The position numbers and the translations under genes were made by a program. Shown one piece after another: positions 27,001-42,200 of a stretch of 64,000 nt of DNA. The stretch is taken from contig RCAB01000212.1 in assembly GCA_003640385.1 (NCBI GenBank), forward strand, positions 1-64,000. The letters are read 5' to 3'. Source of the DNA: Setaria digitata. Its lineage: Eukaryota > Nematoda > Chromadorea > Rhabditida > Setariidae. The notes beneath the pieces were generated by a model that was not told the origin of the DNA, made no database searches, and was given only the letters and a program-made list of their open reading frames with translations. The stretch's first letter is position 1. Each line of letters opens with the position of its first letter.

Positions 27001-30000
27001 AAATTCAGTCTGGGGGTAGCTTGAGGTGTAGACAAAGGTGAAGGACTCGATGGCTTCGACTGAGAGATCTCAAAGTCATCACGATCTAGCGCTTGTATTG
27101 AATGCGGATCGTCCTTCATTACTTTACGTGCTTCCTCTCGACTCTCCTGAACAACTTTCTCTCTAAATAGTAGGCTTAATTTCAAGCTAAATTGATTAGG
27201 AAGGAGAGGGAGGGAGTAAAAATTTTTTCGATTAAAAATGGATGATGGTTAAAAAACGCAAGTATGAAAAATTGGAGAGATGAAGAGTGAAATAAATGTG
27301 CAAAGTAAAGTGCTTTCAAACCAATACAGTTAAGAGAAATTTCTGAAAAATAACTCCTCTTAAAAGAATAAAAACTACAAAAAATGCAAAAATATATAGT
27401 TTTGCAGTATAGACCTACTAAATCTCGATCACTTTTAGATGAACAGTGAATGATCGGAAAAACAGACACAGATCAGATTCTGTTTCTAACATTCTGAATT
27501 ACTATCAAACAATTTTTCTTTTCTTTTTAATTTTAAAATTTTATTGAGATTTGGAGCATACGGCAAGTTCTTCCTCGTATCGGATTTTCTCTTCCTGTAG
27601 TTTTCGCCGTGTACGTGGTGTTAGTGCTGTGCCCTCTGTTATATGGCTTTCTCGTTCACTAAATTTGAATTTTGGTGGCCTGAAAATAAGAGTTTAATAA
27701 TTTCGAAATCAAGTAAAAACAAACACGAAGAGGTATTATTCCCGTTTACGTTTCTGGTAGTCATCTATCTCAAATACAGGAAATGAGACCTGTTTGTTAA
27801 ATGTTACAACCAAAAACAACGAAATTTCTAAAATTTAAGGAATATAAAAGGAAAAGGAAGTAGTTTAAAGTTCTGAAATTCCAAATTATAAAATGTTAAT
27901 GACGAGTCAAAAGTATAAAATGAAAATTATTAGATAAACAAAATTAGACAATACAAATGATAAAAATATAATGGTGATTTAGTAGGAAACGAAAAGGAAG
28001 GAATCTGAAAATAGGGTCAAGATAATTATTCAATCCCCGCAGCCGTTATCAATACTATAATGATAAACTATATAGTATCATTGGTCAAACAATTGCAGAA
28101 CTGATAGAATCTTTACAGTGCAATCAGTAGTGTTCAAAAAAAAAAAAAAAAAGAAAAGAAAAAACAAAAGAAGAATAAAGAAGATTGAAAAAGGAAGTAG
28201 GAATGGAGGAAATAAAAGGAAACAACATCAGAAAAGACCGGAAAAGTGTTACTACTAAGACTGTATCTCATATTTTGCAGCAAATATGTCTTCTTTTGCT
28301 TCTCAACTTTTCAACTTAAGATACAACTTGATAAGCGATAAGAAGTTCCTTATCCTCATCTATCTCCCTTTATCATTACCATCTAACATTATTCTCATAT
28401 TATCTTACAATATATAAGAAAGAAAAAAAAAAAACTGTAAAGAAAATTAAGGTAATATACGGCATAACCTTTTACAAATAATAGTTTCTATCACTTACTA
28501 CGTTTTTTTTCTTCTTCTTTTTCCAAGTAAATGAGAAATGACTATTACAATATTTGTCAACGATGAGAAAAAGCAGGTGAAGTATGAAAAATGAGGAGAG
28601 ATTTTTTTTTTTTTTAAGATCGTTTATCATTAGTGTCGTGACTAAAGATGTGATTGGCATGATATTTTACCAATATTACTCTTAATCCAGTTCCTTGAAT
28701 AAAATAATCACAGAAAAAAAAAAAAAAAAAAAAGAGAAAAAACCTCCGGCTATTAAATCGTGGAATTGTTTATGACACTTAATTAATCCCAGAAATTGCA
28801 CAAGAACTAATCCTACTTGATCCATAATAACATGTAATTATGACAGTTGTGGCAAGATATACTTCTAAAATAACCTACTAATTCGCATCAACACTCTCAT
28901 TAAGTTATATCGATAAAAACTATTTGCTATCCTTAACACATATATCATTATCAGGTTGAATTTATCAAGTTAAATAGTTGAATTGTTTAAATATAATAAA
29001 ATTACAACAAGAACCGAGAAAGGAACAGTTAGATTCTATGCGGATTTTTACTCAAAATATATATATATATATTTTGAGTAAAAATTTATATATATATGGA
29101 AAGTTGAAAAAAGAAAAAAAAAGTTCAAACAACGAAGAAAAGATACTGTTGCGAAGAGAATGCCGAATCCGACATCTGAAATGCGTCGTATTTTCCTTCT
29201 TCTCGTGCTCGCATATAATCGGCTGTTCGCTGCGATGCCGTCGACAGAAACGTTGGTTCCATATCACGATCCCTGAAATTTCGGCATGAACAATTATCAT
29301 CACTATCACTACTAATACTGCAGTATTTTGCTCTTTTACTATTTACTATATTAAAGGGAGAGAGAGAGAGAGAGAGAAAAAAAAAATCTCACCAAACGAA
29401 ATATTCAGGACAAAATCAGGAAGATTTTTATTTATCACAAAACCAGTTATTTTTAAACTATTTACGAAATTTTCTATTAGTGCATGTGATGATGCATAGA
29501 TTACCTGCTTAAAGTTTGAAATGATTCTTGGACAGATCGTGACGTATCGTAACGTAGTGCCTCGTCTCTGACGATATTTATACCACAATAACCTTGTTCG
29601 TTGGTACCTTGAATCGAAAATTATGCATCTAAGTTTGCTAAGTGATATTTCAAGGATCACTGAAGAAGAATTCGAAGTGTTAAACGATTTTCCAGCTGAA
29701 AAATATCTCTCATTTAAGTTTCGGGAGAATAGAAAAAAATGATCCTCTTCAGAATACCTGAATATTGACGATTCTCACTCATTTCTAGTTTTCCACTCTT
29801 CACTGGCGACTTCTTCTGATAAGCTGTCGTATCTGTATCCATTTTTGCAACCTGTTTCCAACTTTTTTGCAATCGCTCCGATTCATCGAGTGTTTCTAAA
29901 ACGGTTGTTGGTGGGACGATTTGTGGAACTTTTTGTTGTTTATCAGCTGTAATATCTGATCTGGCTCGGCCATATGATGCTATTAATGGTGCCTCAAAAG

Positions 30001-33000
30001 TTGGTTCCTTAGCAATTTGTGATGAATCGTTCTCATGTTGCAAATATCCATTTGAACGAAGTTTTTCCGAATCAAACTTATTCCTAGTATATTCACTAGA
30101 TACAGGGCTGTAGCGAGGAATATGTTCATGTCTCGAGGAGCGATAAGGCTCGTAAAGTGTTTTTACCGTACCGATATCATTCCTTGACATTCCACCTGGT
30201 TTCGTCGATTCTTCACCAAAATACCTTAACTGTCCTTGTTTTTGGTCCACAGATCCGATGTTTTCCGTACCATACTGTCGAACACTATAGCTGCTTGAAT
30301 CTAAGTCATGATACTCACTTGACGACTTCGTACCATAGCTTCGACTCTGTGTTATAAAACCACTGCCACTTTCCAGCTGATCGAATGATTTTGCACCATT
30401 TTTGATACCGTAATCGGTTGTTCCTGGTAACGGAGATGATTGAGAAGTATCCAGAAATGACGGATAACTCCGTGAACTAGCACTAAGTTCAGATGACACT
30501 GCTGCAGATAGTTCTTTGGACTTCGGAATTTCAAACGCCCGCACTTCCGTATACGTTGTAGGCGTAGCATTCCGTTCGTCATGAGGCAAATCTGTCACTG
30601 TTCCTTTCGCATACTCATACGTCCTAGCTGGTGACACACTACTGTAACGTGTTTCGGCTGTATACGTAGACGTCACCACACCTCGTCCATCATCTGCAAC
30701 ATCTCTTTATAGATAAACTTCTGGATCATCTAACGTCACGTCACACTTCAATTACTGCTAATAACAACCACTAACCCGTAAAAGTTCGGCTACTGATAGT
30801 TTGACCTGGCGCACTTGTAACTGTGCCACTACCGTACTGGGCTACCATATAACCCAATCGATCTTCTTTTTTCTCAATTGAACTTGTGGATGTTTGATCA
30901 GTTGTTTCACGTTCTTTTTCTCGTGCTATTGGATCGTAATCATCAATTTTTCGTGATCTAAACTATATAAATTTCATTAGTTTATACAATAAAAAAGCGA
31001 AAAGAAGGAGGAAGACAGGAAAGGAATTACCGCATCTCAGCCTATTTACTAATGAATTGAAATTTTATTTTTTCAAATTCAAAAACTTTTACTTTTCCTT
31101 CACAGTTATGGAAAATTTTTCATTATTAAAAATGATTGTAAAATGAATTAATTAGAGATAGCGATAACTTCCGTCAGTAATTAGGATTCCTTGTGTATTT
31201 ATTGATTAATTCCACTGAAACTATGAAAATACAAATCATTTTTCAACTTTATGAAATTCTAGACTAAGCAGTGAAAAGATGACTTGAGAACTGTGCATGA
31301 TAACTTGAACAGTCCTTAAAGTTCGATTTTATCATATTATTTCAATTAAATCATGTGTTATATTTAACAAATTCAAGAAATCTTTAAATTTATAAATTTA
31401 AAACAATCGCCGTTGAAGTACCTAGTAGGCCAATTGTAAATTCTCTTATGCGAATTATAAAAGCAATTCATTCGTTTCAGCCCTTATAAATATCGCTGCT
31501 ATATTTTTAAATTTTAATGTCATACTACCATACCTCTGTCGATTTTCAGCAATGAGAGCAGCAGTTTTAGATTCAATCTTCCGCAATAAATTCGGCGATT
31601 TGGGATGTTCCTGACCAGGAGATCGATCGAGTGACTTTTCGCGGCTGTGTTTTAAGAAAGCCGAAGAACCGGATGATTCGGCACCGTCCTCTGTTGCTAA
31701 ACCATAAGTTGTCGTCTTTTGAACTGCAAAAACAGGATTTTCATCGAATTCTCTGTGTGGAAAAAATTTGAAATATATATGTGTCAATCCGTTTGCTCTT
31801 CAAAATTCTATTTGTGGAGTCTACAACGAGTTTTTTTTTCTTTTTTTTTTTTTTTTTTTTGCAGAATTAATTCGGCTCATTATTTGTCCGATTATAAAAG
31901 TTTGGAAAAAAGCATCGGATACGCAATAAATTTGTAGGTCGTCAATTCATCCTCCAGCAAACCCAAAGCAAGAATGATTGTCGTCTCTAGTACCTGCTCT
32001 GTCGTAACAATTAGATCCAAGAATTAAACTCATTAAGCAAATCAAAATTGCAATTTAATTAATACAATCGTCAGATTTACTCATTTTTTTTTTTTCTATC
32101 GCGCATTATTATTATGTCTTGTTTGAAAAATCAATGAGAATCTTTCTAAAATTATATAAAAATTTTCAGATAGATAGATATTCTCTATCGCAAACGATGC
32201 ATGAATGGGAAAACATTAAGTTGGATAATCTCTTATACTAAATTTCTTCTTTTTTTTTTTGTTACAGCCTTTTAATTCAACTTTTTTTGTACGATTTCTG
32301 CAAAATGACTTCAAATGATTTAGAATAAAGAGAAAAAAATCAAGTTTTCTGTTGAATTTTTTCACAAATTTTAATGTAAATGTTGCGAATCAATTCATTA
32401 CTAAGAGGGATAAAGAAATGATCTGCAAATTACAGTGTCAACTACCATTTTTATGGCTTTTAGTATCTAATAAAAAATTGTGAAAATAAATGCATGGACA
32501 AAAGTATGTGGAAAGAATAGCTACGGTATAACTAATTTTCCTAACTTATATGTGCACTGGATAATTGCTTCAATCCAAATTATCAATCCGACTAGGCCTA
32601 ATGGACTTTACAATAATGCTGAAATTTAATGCTGAAAATTTCAATATGATATGAAAGATCAGAATTTCAATGAGAGGCGCATTAGTCTGATTTTCGGTAG
32701 AAAAAAACAAAAAAGAAAAAAAAAATCTTCCAAGGACAAATAAATTGCTTTGAGAATGCAATTATTAGTAAAGAGTTTTACAAGAAATAAACAATTCTTA
32801 CGGCGGGAATTTTTTTTTTTTTTTTTTCAATCTTTCAATGAATTCCATCTTTTCCAGCCAAAATGGGGCATTTTTCTGACGAAGCAGCACTCTAAATTTA
32901 GACAGCTTTAACAAACTATTCTAGGAGTTTCAACTTTTAACTAACTGATTAAAAATCAAATCTAATCATAAGTTAAACGTGGTAGACAAAAAAAGGATCA

Positions 33001-35330
33001 AATTGTCAGTGATAAGAACAAGGAGGCAAGAAAGCTAAGAACCAGAGAAATAAATATAAATATAAATTATAATATAAAATATAAATATAAGGAACATAAA
33101 AGCAAACAACCAGTTAATATAAATTTAAAAATATAGACTGAAAAATATGCCTGGTTAAAGATGCAAATAAATAAAGCACTTAAAAAAGCCCGACAGTTAT
33201 TCTCAACCACTGTGACATCTTTCATTTATAGTCTATTCTTCGGATTTGAGAAAAATTTTTCTACTCTAATACTCACAAAGTAGCATCTCGTTTAACATAT
33301 CCAATCTTCTTGCATCTCTTATTCAGGAACAAAATATTTTGTTTTCTTAACAATTTCATTTTTTTTTTTCTTTTAAGAATTCCTCAAATTTGCATAAACT
33401 GTTTCTGCATAATTAATTAATAAAGAAACTAAAAAATGAAAGTTTGTAAAAACCATCCTAATGATGTAATAAATCAGGCGCAATAATTTGAGCCTTCATC
33501 AATGCAATCTTGATGTCACATATCAACCATAACTACTAATTCCGATCGAGAGTTAGGAACTAGTTTTTATGTGATTCATTTTACTAAGCTCATACGGCTC
33601 AACAATAGCAGCTGGATAATAACATACAGTGACCTGTTTTAAGCTAAAAATTGTTTGAACAAAATATGAACATCATTATTGCACCTGTCTAATCGTATCC
33701 CAACAGGTAGCGAATGCATTTTTCATTTTCTACCTCTCAAGTAATTGTATCCTTAACATATCTGCATATTTGGGTGCCTATCCCTTGGACATTTCTAGGT
33801 TTCTAGATCGAAATCGAAGGTAAGGAAGTGGTCTATCCGTCTTAAGCTAAATTGCTTATTAACATTCAGATCAATCATGTATCACTTAGAACTTCTTGCA
33901 TATGTGTTCAGGAATTTCCACACAGCTCCTAGTTTGTTTTTATACGATAAGTATTCCATCAATTGATCATTTCTCTACCTTTATAAAACATTTTTCAAAA
34001 ATATTATATTCACTTCTCACTTAATTTTATAATTCAGCAGTAAAAGTTTTTTTGTCAGCTATGTCATTTGAGAGCTATGTATAAACTATATTTCTAAGCT
34101 ATGATCACTATTATGCCAATCAATGAATTAATTCAAGTATTTGCGGTTCGTTTACTTCTTCCCAGATGTTTGTTTGTTTGTTTTTGAATCACATTTTTAA
34201 AATTAATGCTCAAATTAGTGATAATGACAAAAAACTTTAGCATTCCCATGTCATTTTTCTAAAATGATCTCAGCAAGAAATATCAATTTTCGAACTTGAA
34301 AAGAAAAAAAAAAAAAAAGCACACCTGAAGATGGCGATGTAATTGTAGCTGTTTGCTGTGATATTATAGATGTTGAAACACTCTGACCAACCTGCTTCGG
34401 TAAAATATCAACACGAATTGGACATCCTAAAAAATAAATTACTTTTAACAGGTATTCCTCAAATCACTCTACGTTTAATGCTCTACAGTAGCAATTTAAG
34501 ATTAGCCTTGCTATCAATTCAATTTGCTGTTTTCACAGAGTTTGTCTCTACCACTGATTATTTCTAAATTCTTCATTTCAAATTTCATCAAATTCTGCGT
34601 AAGAGATGACATAGGAAGAACAAACATTCTCAAAACACTAAAAAACATTCTTGTCAGAAGACATCCGAATGGTTATTAGCCGAAATTCACCCTTACAGTA
34701 GTATTATATCAAAGAAGCAATTTCTTTCACAAATGTATTATAAAAAAAGAAAAAAAAAAAAAAAGAAATAAGATTTTTAAAATATAAAGGAAAAAAATAA
34801 AATGTCATCAGAAAACAGGGACTGAAAAGCAATTCGTTTGGACAATACGAAGTGTATTGATTCAAATGAGCTTTCGTCAGGAAAGTGAAAGTCCTGAGGA
34901 AAGACCTGAAGTTAAGACCAACACTCCTTCCCATTTCTAATCAATCTTTTGTAATTAAAAATCATCATCGTCGCTTTTAATTCAATCCATAAATAAAATA
35001 GAGCTAAAAAAATGTCATGATATTTAATAAGTTAATTTCTTACCAAAAAAAAAAAAAAAAAAACTAAAATCGAATTATAAAACAAATTACACTAATAGTA
35101 CAAGAAGTATTCCGGTGTTCCTTAATGCTTTACACTAAATAAAAACCATAATCTGTTTGGATGATCTGAATTTTAGTTTAAATTATGAAATGTGCTTTTA
35201 ATCATCATGGAATTGAAAAGGGCAGCAGTTAGAAGCAGAAAAATATTTACAAATTTGCAAAAAGAGTAATTTGCGATTTTCCCCTCTTATTTTTGATGTC
35301 AAGTAAAAGCAAATAATAATAATAATAGTG

Positions 35331-35372
<42 letters not shown>

Positions 35373-35469
35373 GTAATAAATAATAATAATAACAATAATA
35401 ATAATCATAATCATAATAATAATCATAATAATAATANNNNNNNNNNNNNNNNNNNNNNNNNNNNNNNNN

Positions 35470-35503
<34 letters not shown>

Positions 35504-36183
35504 TAATAAATAATTATAATAGGAAATATGTTCGTCAAAAACCCATCCATCCACTTCTTGTGTTATCCCTGTTCATTCCGATTCCTCAATTTCGTTTCTG
35601 TTGATAGACCGCCTTTCCGCGATTTTCAGCCACTTTTTTCCATTTTTAAATCACTTTTCTTTTTTGAAATAGATATTTATTTACACGTTTAATTGCAAAA
35701 TTAGTAACTACTTCTTCCTTTTTTGCTTGTTCATTAACTGTTAGTTCATGTTAAACTTAAACTTTTAAATCTATTAATGCTTATTATAGTATAGTCTGTC
35801 TCAAGCAATTTTAGCACTATTTTTGCTAACAAAATTTGCTACTGCTACTAAATCTAATTTCATTAAATCATCAGCACAAACTGCTACCAATATATTTTAT
35901 GGAGAAATGAGAAACTATCACTTTTTCCTTTCTTTCTTTTTAAGATTTAGAATTGAAGGAAGTGTATACCTTGTACTTGTTCGCCATTGAATGTCACATC
36001 GATGACATATTTGCCTGGATATTGCGGAATAAATGTCACCAAACAACGTCCAGCACCTTGCATCTGTACATTATTCGGCACCTTCCCTTGATTGATGCTA
36101 ATTTCTAGCTGTCCTTTTCCAGCATCAACAGCATCAACTGCAGGTACAACATAGAGCTGCGATAGGTAACGTCGTTGTTCGTT

Positions 36184-36214
<31 letters not shown>

Positions 36215-39200
36215 GAAATTCCTTTGTAGTTATCGTAAGCTGGAGAGTTAAAAAGAAGGAAAGAAAAATACAGATGAATGGAAAATTTTTTGCAAAAATT
36301 GAAGCTTTATTTAGAAGATAAAATTCAACAGGATTAATTCAGATGAAGAATGTTTGAGATTCCTCGATGAATGCAAATAATTAGAGTATCAATCAATTAA
36401 TTAATTAATTAGCTAATTAGCAGAATAAATGAATGAATTGCAATGTTCCAATGGAATATACAAATAAGATTAGATGAGGTGGGAGCGAAATTTAACGGTC
36501 TCACCGTTGCTACCTGTGACGGTAACTCTCAGCAGCAACTACTGCCTCGCAGCCACCGGGAGCGATTGACACGAATGAATGGATGGAAGAGGAGGCAGCA
36601 TGGAGGAAGAATGAAGTAAACTGCCCCGCCTCCGACGACTACTGGTGGAGGTGAGAGTCGAGCAGACGGGGGAGACATCGGGAGAGGAGATACCGGGAGA
36701 TGGGATGAGAGCTGAGCTATTTGCCAGTGCGTATGAGGAAGTTACGGGGATTCTCAGCAATGAATGAAGTGTCACCAGGAGAAGTGGCATCAGTCGAAAG
36801 TCTCGATCTGTTTTAACCTTGCTAATTAGCAAAGAAATTATTACATTAAGATTGGAAAGGTTAATTAATTGGTGAAAAGGTGTTGCAGCAATTCATATTT
36901 ATGAAAGTTATTTCACATTTACACTCATAAATTCCTTCGTTTAAAATTTTTAAATTGCTAATTTTTCATCTTTTTCTTTGATTATTTTAAGCACTTAAAA
37001 ATAATAATGGTAAATATTTGTAAGAAATTTACTCACATGATTTGTGCTCAAGAAGTGAACTGGATGATCATAGAAAAAAAAAAGGTAAATTTTCGAATGT
37101 TAATAAAGCAATAGTTTAGTTTATCAAGACAATGCAAGTTTATATTGCAAGACATTAATATGACATTAGAAATATAGTAATGTCAAATGATAAATGATAA
37201 GTGATAAGATAAGCAGAACAAGGGAGTTATATGATTAACGTAAACAAATTGCAACTAAATTAATGTCATAATATGAAGAGAAATAATTACCAGGACCCCT
37301 AAAAATCAGATGATAACTTCATGGCCTGTTTCTTTGGAAAGAACTTGATATATTAAAATTTAAACAAAGAAAAAAAAAAGAATGTAGAGTGTCATGAAAA
37401 AAAAAAATTTATGGAGTATGAAATCCAAAACGTACAGCACAATTTTAGTATATATTAAATGAATTTGAAGAAATTGCTGAAGCAAAAAAAAAAAAATGAA
37501 ATTTATGTTTATTTTAGAAAAAAAAAAAAAATTCGCCTACTTTACATAATTTCATTTGTTATTAATCTGGATTAAATGCAGATTTCGAAATTATCACCAT
37601 GGCAAGTATCATCATTGAGCTGTTTCCGAGTAATTAAAATTTTCAAATACGTTCTCGAGCTACTAATGTTGCTCACTAAACTGATTGTTTCTAATTTACC
37701 CAAATGAGGCATTTCCTGTAAGAAATATGAAAAAAAAAAAACCTAGTAATTAGTCTACTAGGTTCTACTTAGATTTTACTAACAAAAAAAATAAAAAATA
37801 ATACTTAGAGACAAAAAAAAAACTAAAGATTTATGAATTCTCTAAAAAAAAATAAACCTCAAGCCAATTTCAAGAATGAATTACAATAACTCTAACTTAA
37901 TGTTTTTTCTTAAGGGGTCGAATTTTAGCAAAATATCAACAACAACAAAAAAAAAGAAAACTAAAACCATCAGAAAGTATGAGGCAATTATCTACTTTCA
38001 ATCAGTTCTCTTCATATGCAGCAGAAAGAAGTACGAAGACTTGAGTCGCCGATTCAAATAAAACTTAATTAATGTCATTCAAGAGGGAGAGAGTTTTTTT
38101 TTTTGCCATTTGTGAAAGGTAGCGAAGAAATGTGAGAAAGGAGAAGATTGACGAACAGTGAGGAAAGATTCGCGTGTTTGAAAAGGTTGTGACGAAAATT
38201 GCAGAAAGTTTGGCATTTTCTCACATCGCAAACAATCGCAAAATGTAAAAATTGCTAAAATGACAGAGATGAGAGCATTAAATTAATCGATTTTATAAAT
38301 TTCGTAGAGAAATAACCTAAGAGTTAATTAAGGATTTATTCTTCTTTTATCTCTAATGCAAGATGTGATAATTGATAAATTTGATTCCATTCTAATTTTG
38401 TGATTATAAAAACAAAAATTTTTTTTTTCCAACAATTTAGTAGAGGATTAGGAGTGAGAATTCTATTTCGAATAAAATTTGAATCTAATTTGCAAAAATT
38501 CTACAAACTTTTAATTGTAACTCTCGAGAATCTTCAGAAATACCTTCGAAATCGTCTTAAGACAATGATGTACCTAAGTAAAGAGCTTGTTGAGATTCAC
38601 CAATCACTAATGGCAGAAAAAAAAAGAGGAAAATTCAAGTTCTGAATCATCAACCGGGAATAAAACAGCTTGAATCAAAAAAAAAAAAAAAAATAAATGA
38701 AAAAAATAAAAAATAATATTCCCACTAGGAAATAAACAAATTGGAAAGTTTCGTTACAGTCTATACTATTAATATAGCCGGTAAAGCTGTTTCATTTCTA
38801 TCATCATTTGTTAGGTGGCAAAAAAGTTTTCAAAGTATAATTTCTAGATTTATAGAGTTTCAGCTGGACGAGAGTCTTTAATGATTATTGTCCAGTTTAA
38901 ATTCTTTTTGTTTTTTCTTTTTATTATAGCAAGAAGAATTAGTTTTGTGGAATTTCCTAGAGGAAAATATACTTCAATACTGAGGATCTGAAAGTAGTTA
39001 TACGTAAAAATTTAGAATTCATGAGGAAGGACAGGATAATCAATGCTTACCAATAAACTGCACCGGTTGTCCAGGAGCGCCACCACCAAGCGGCTCAATT
39101 TTAACACTTTCGGACGAATATCCGGAAACGGTCAGAGGGTATGGATCAATTTTCTTACCACAAATTGCCATTTCCAGGTGATGTTCACCAACCTATGGAA

Positions 39201-42200
39201 TAGTGATGAGGAATATCTGGCGAGTTAATAGATTAAGTAATTTTCACTAAAAAAAATATGAAATATTTTTGTCATCGCTTATCACAGATTATTAACACAA
39301 ATTGAAAAAGATATTACATCAGTCGGTAGAATTTTTCCATACTAACCTTATTAATTATGTATTCACAAATCAGTTTGTGATCACCTCGTCGATAAACGCT
39401 TATGGGTAAATCGACACCATCCGGACCTGAAGAAGCTTTTTTCTGAATGCTTACTAATTTCATACAAAAGAATCTGATCTTTTTGAATAATAGGATATAG
39501 CAGGGTTAGAGATAGTTTCTGTATGCAACTGAATTGTTCAGTGTGAACTCAGGAAATTTTCCGAAACTTGCCATATATTCGTGCTTGTATATCACTTTCT
39601 TCAATACCATCGCCGGATATTTCGAATGTTGTCGGTTTACCAACGGCAGCTCGTTGCAGTCCTATTCCGGTCAATTCCGTATACCATGATTCCGTCCTTT
39701 CGACTCTAAAAGTAAGCATGAAGTTATTTTCAGTCAGAAAAAGCGCAATTTTACGCAAACATATTAAAGACTGTTTAATTTCCTCGATGCTCAATAATTT
39801 TTCTTACAGATATTAATAAGCCTTATTAGTAATTAACAATACAACTCATTCTGGTCAACCATTTATTACTGATAAATTCAGAAAAATCTAATACGTTCCT
39901 TTCCAATTATTTCGAATATCATATAGCATAACTTCCTTTTCCATAAGAACAAGAAACACTTAAGAGAGGTATTTTACAAACCGATCTTAAATAGAAATAA
40001 ATTATTTATTCATTTTTCAAACTAGTCCAACCTATTCTACATAAAAATAAATGCCACACCGTCTACTTTCAATGCTTCGTATCATTCGTTCTTCCACATC
40101 ATAATCTGAATTTATTTGGTGTTGAGGACTTTTGACCTGAATTTTCCACGGTGACAACCTGACATTTTCACCATTAAATCGCATTTCAACAATATGTGTT
40201 ATTGCCTGCAAAAAAAAAAAAAAAAAAAAAAGATTTAATTAAGACAATACAATCTTTGCGAATAATCCCTGTCGATATTAACCCCGCTTTACTGCGAAAT
40301 TTTAAAAGGAAATTAACCGAGGATTTTTTTTTAAGAATAATTAACCATGAGTGTATAAATTTAATTTCGTTAAATTAATAAATAATTTGTGAAATAAACC
40401 AACTATGCATCCAAAAATAATGAATAATTAAACGTAATATGAATCTAATACACCATGACACTAGTTGCGTTGTTGGGAGTTCCTAGTGCAGTTCAATATA
40501 AAAGAAGGATAAATAACGTGACGTACGTGACAACTCTCTTCACTACATTAGTTTTTTTTAGCGTTATCTACTTATTTTCTCAAATGATTGTTACAGTCAC
40601 CTAAGATCATCACTGCAAGGAAGAAAAATACCTGAGTTGGAGTGAATGAANAGCGTTATCTACTTATTTTCTCAAATGATTGTTACATCACCTAAGATCA
40701 TCACTGCAAGGAAGAAAAATACCTGAGTTGGAGTGAATGAAGCCAGGTAGTGTCGTCCACCTAGTTCACGTACACGACACGCAACCCGACCACCGTTTAT
40801 CATAATTTCCAAATTGCCAGACCCCGCTGCACTCGCATCAACTACAAATGAAAAATTTGCACAGTTTAACTTCAAAATAATGAAATATTGAAGAAAAAGG
40901 ATTAAAATTGCCACTACAATCTCTTAAATTATTTCATTAAATATTTTCAAACAAAAATCAGTTTTTAATTTCTTAATTTCCAATGATAATTTTTTTAAGT
41001 AGATGAGTGGCAAATTCGACCATTCAATATAGCAATCTCTTTTCGGCATGATATGCTTGTGTAATAATTAGCTGTTTTTATGAGTAAAGTAGGACGAGTA
41101 TATTAGTTGTAGGCTTTTTTCGATTATTAATTGGGCAATTTACAAAAAAACTTAGTCATAATTCAGTAAAATTTAGAACTGTAAAGGATATTGAAATTCT
41201 AGTTTTTGAATTATTTTAGGCAAATCTGACCAAAGAGAAGAAAACATTAATAAGAAAGCAGCACACTAATGAGAAACAAACCTGAAATTTTAAGATCAAA
41301 AATGAAAAATTTGAATCAATCATTAATGAAAAGGGAATTTGAAAAAAAAAAAAGAAAAAATAAAAAGGAAAAGAAAGTTTAAAGGAAAATTGAGCATTTA
41401 TTTAACAAGAAGAAGCAATGATTTGCTACTTTTGAAAGAAAAAAAAAAAACAGTAAAATACTTGTCTTTCATTTTCGATCAGCCAAATAACCATTTATAT
41501 TCTAGCATTTTTGGGACTAATTTGTTTTGAATATTTCTAATTACTAATGAATTCACTATTATATTTGCTTAATGAATATCAGCATAACAACGATGACTTC
41601 TTTCTCTTATGATTTTCACAGTACGAAAGATAAAGCGTCTTCATGATGAATGAATTCTCTTCAGCGTAATTTCAGATACAGAAGCAGTAAAAGAGAAAGT
41701 TCCAATATTGAGCATGTTACTTTTCTTAGCATGCTCTCGAGAAATTTTATCCTTCTCGAGAATAATTGAAAGAATGCAAGCACAAGCACTAGCAAGAACT
41801 ATTTTGTTTTGTAAATAAAAACCGCAAAATGCATACTTTCAAAAGTGTATTCTCTGAAAAGTTCATTGGCATTAATAAATTCCGGCATATTCCGGACAGT
41901 TACCAGATCAGGATCACCGACGTTGCACACAAATGGACTCTCGTATACACTCTGATTGAAGAGTCGCACATCTATTGAATGCTCACCTGCAATTTATATT
42001 TAAACATTTTTTTCATTATTATTTTCATTTCTTTCAGTGATGGTTCTATACTTCAACCTGTTTTATGCTTAGTCTCAGACGATAGACATTATCAGAAAGA
42101 ATGTTAAGGTTTTTTTTGAAACTATCAGTGATGATGATGGCAAAAAGAAAAGTTAACTAATACCGGCTTCAACAGGTTTCCATTCTACCTTATAAGTTAC

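Noticed and set aside
27736..27789. Possible alternative exon or terminal exon (acceptor AACAG, frame ending YQKRKRE stop)
   Set aside because: Its only open frame does not match the phase left by exon 20, while exon 20 joins exon 21 in frame.
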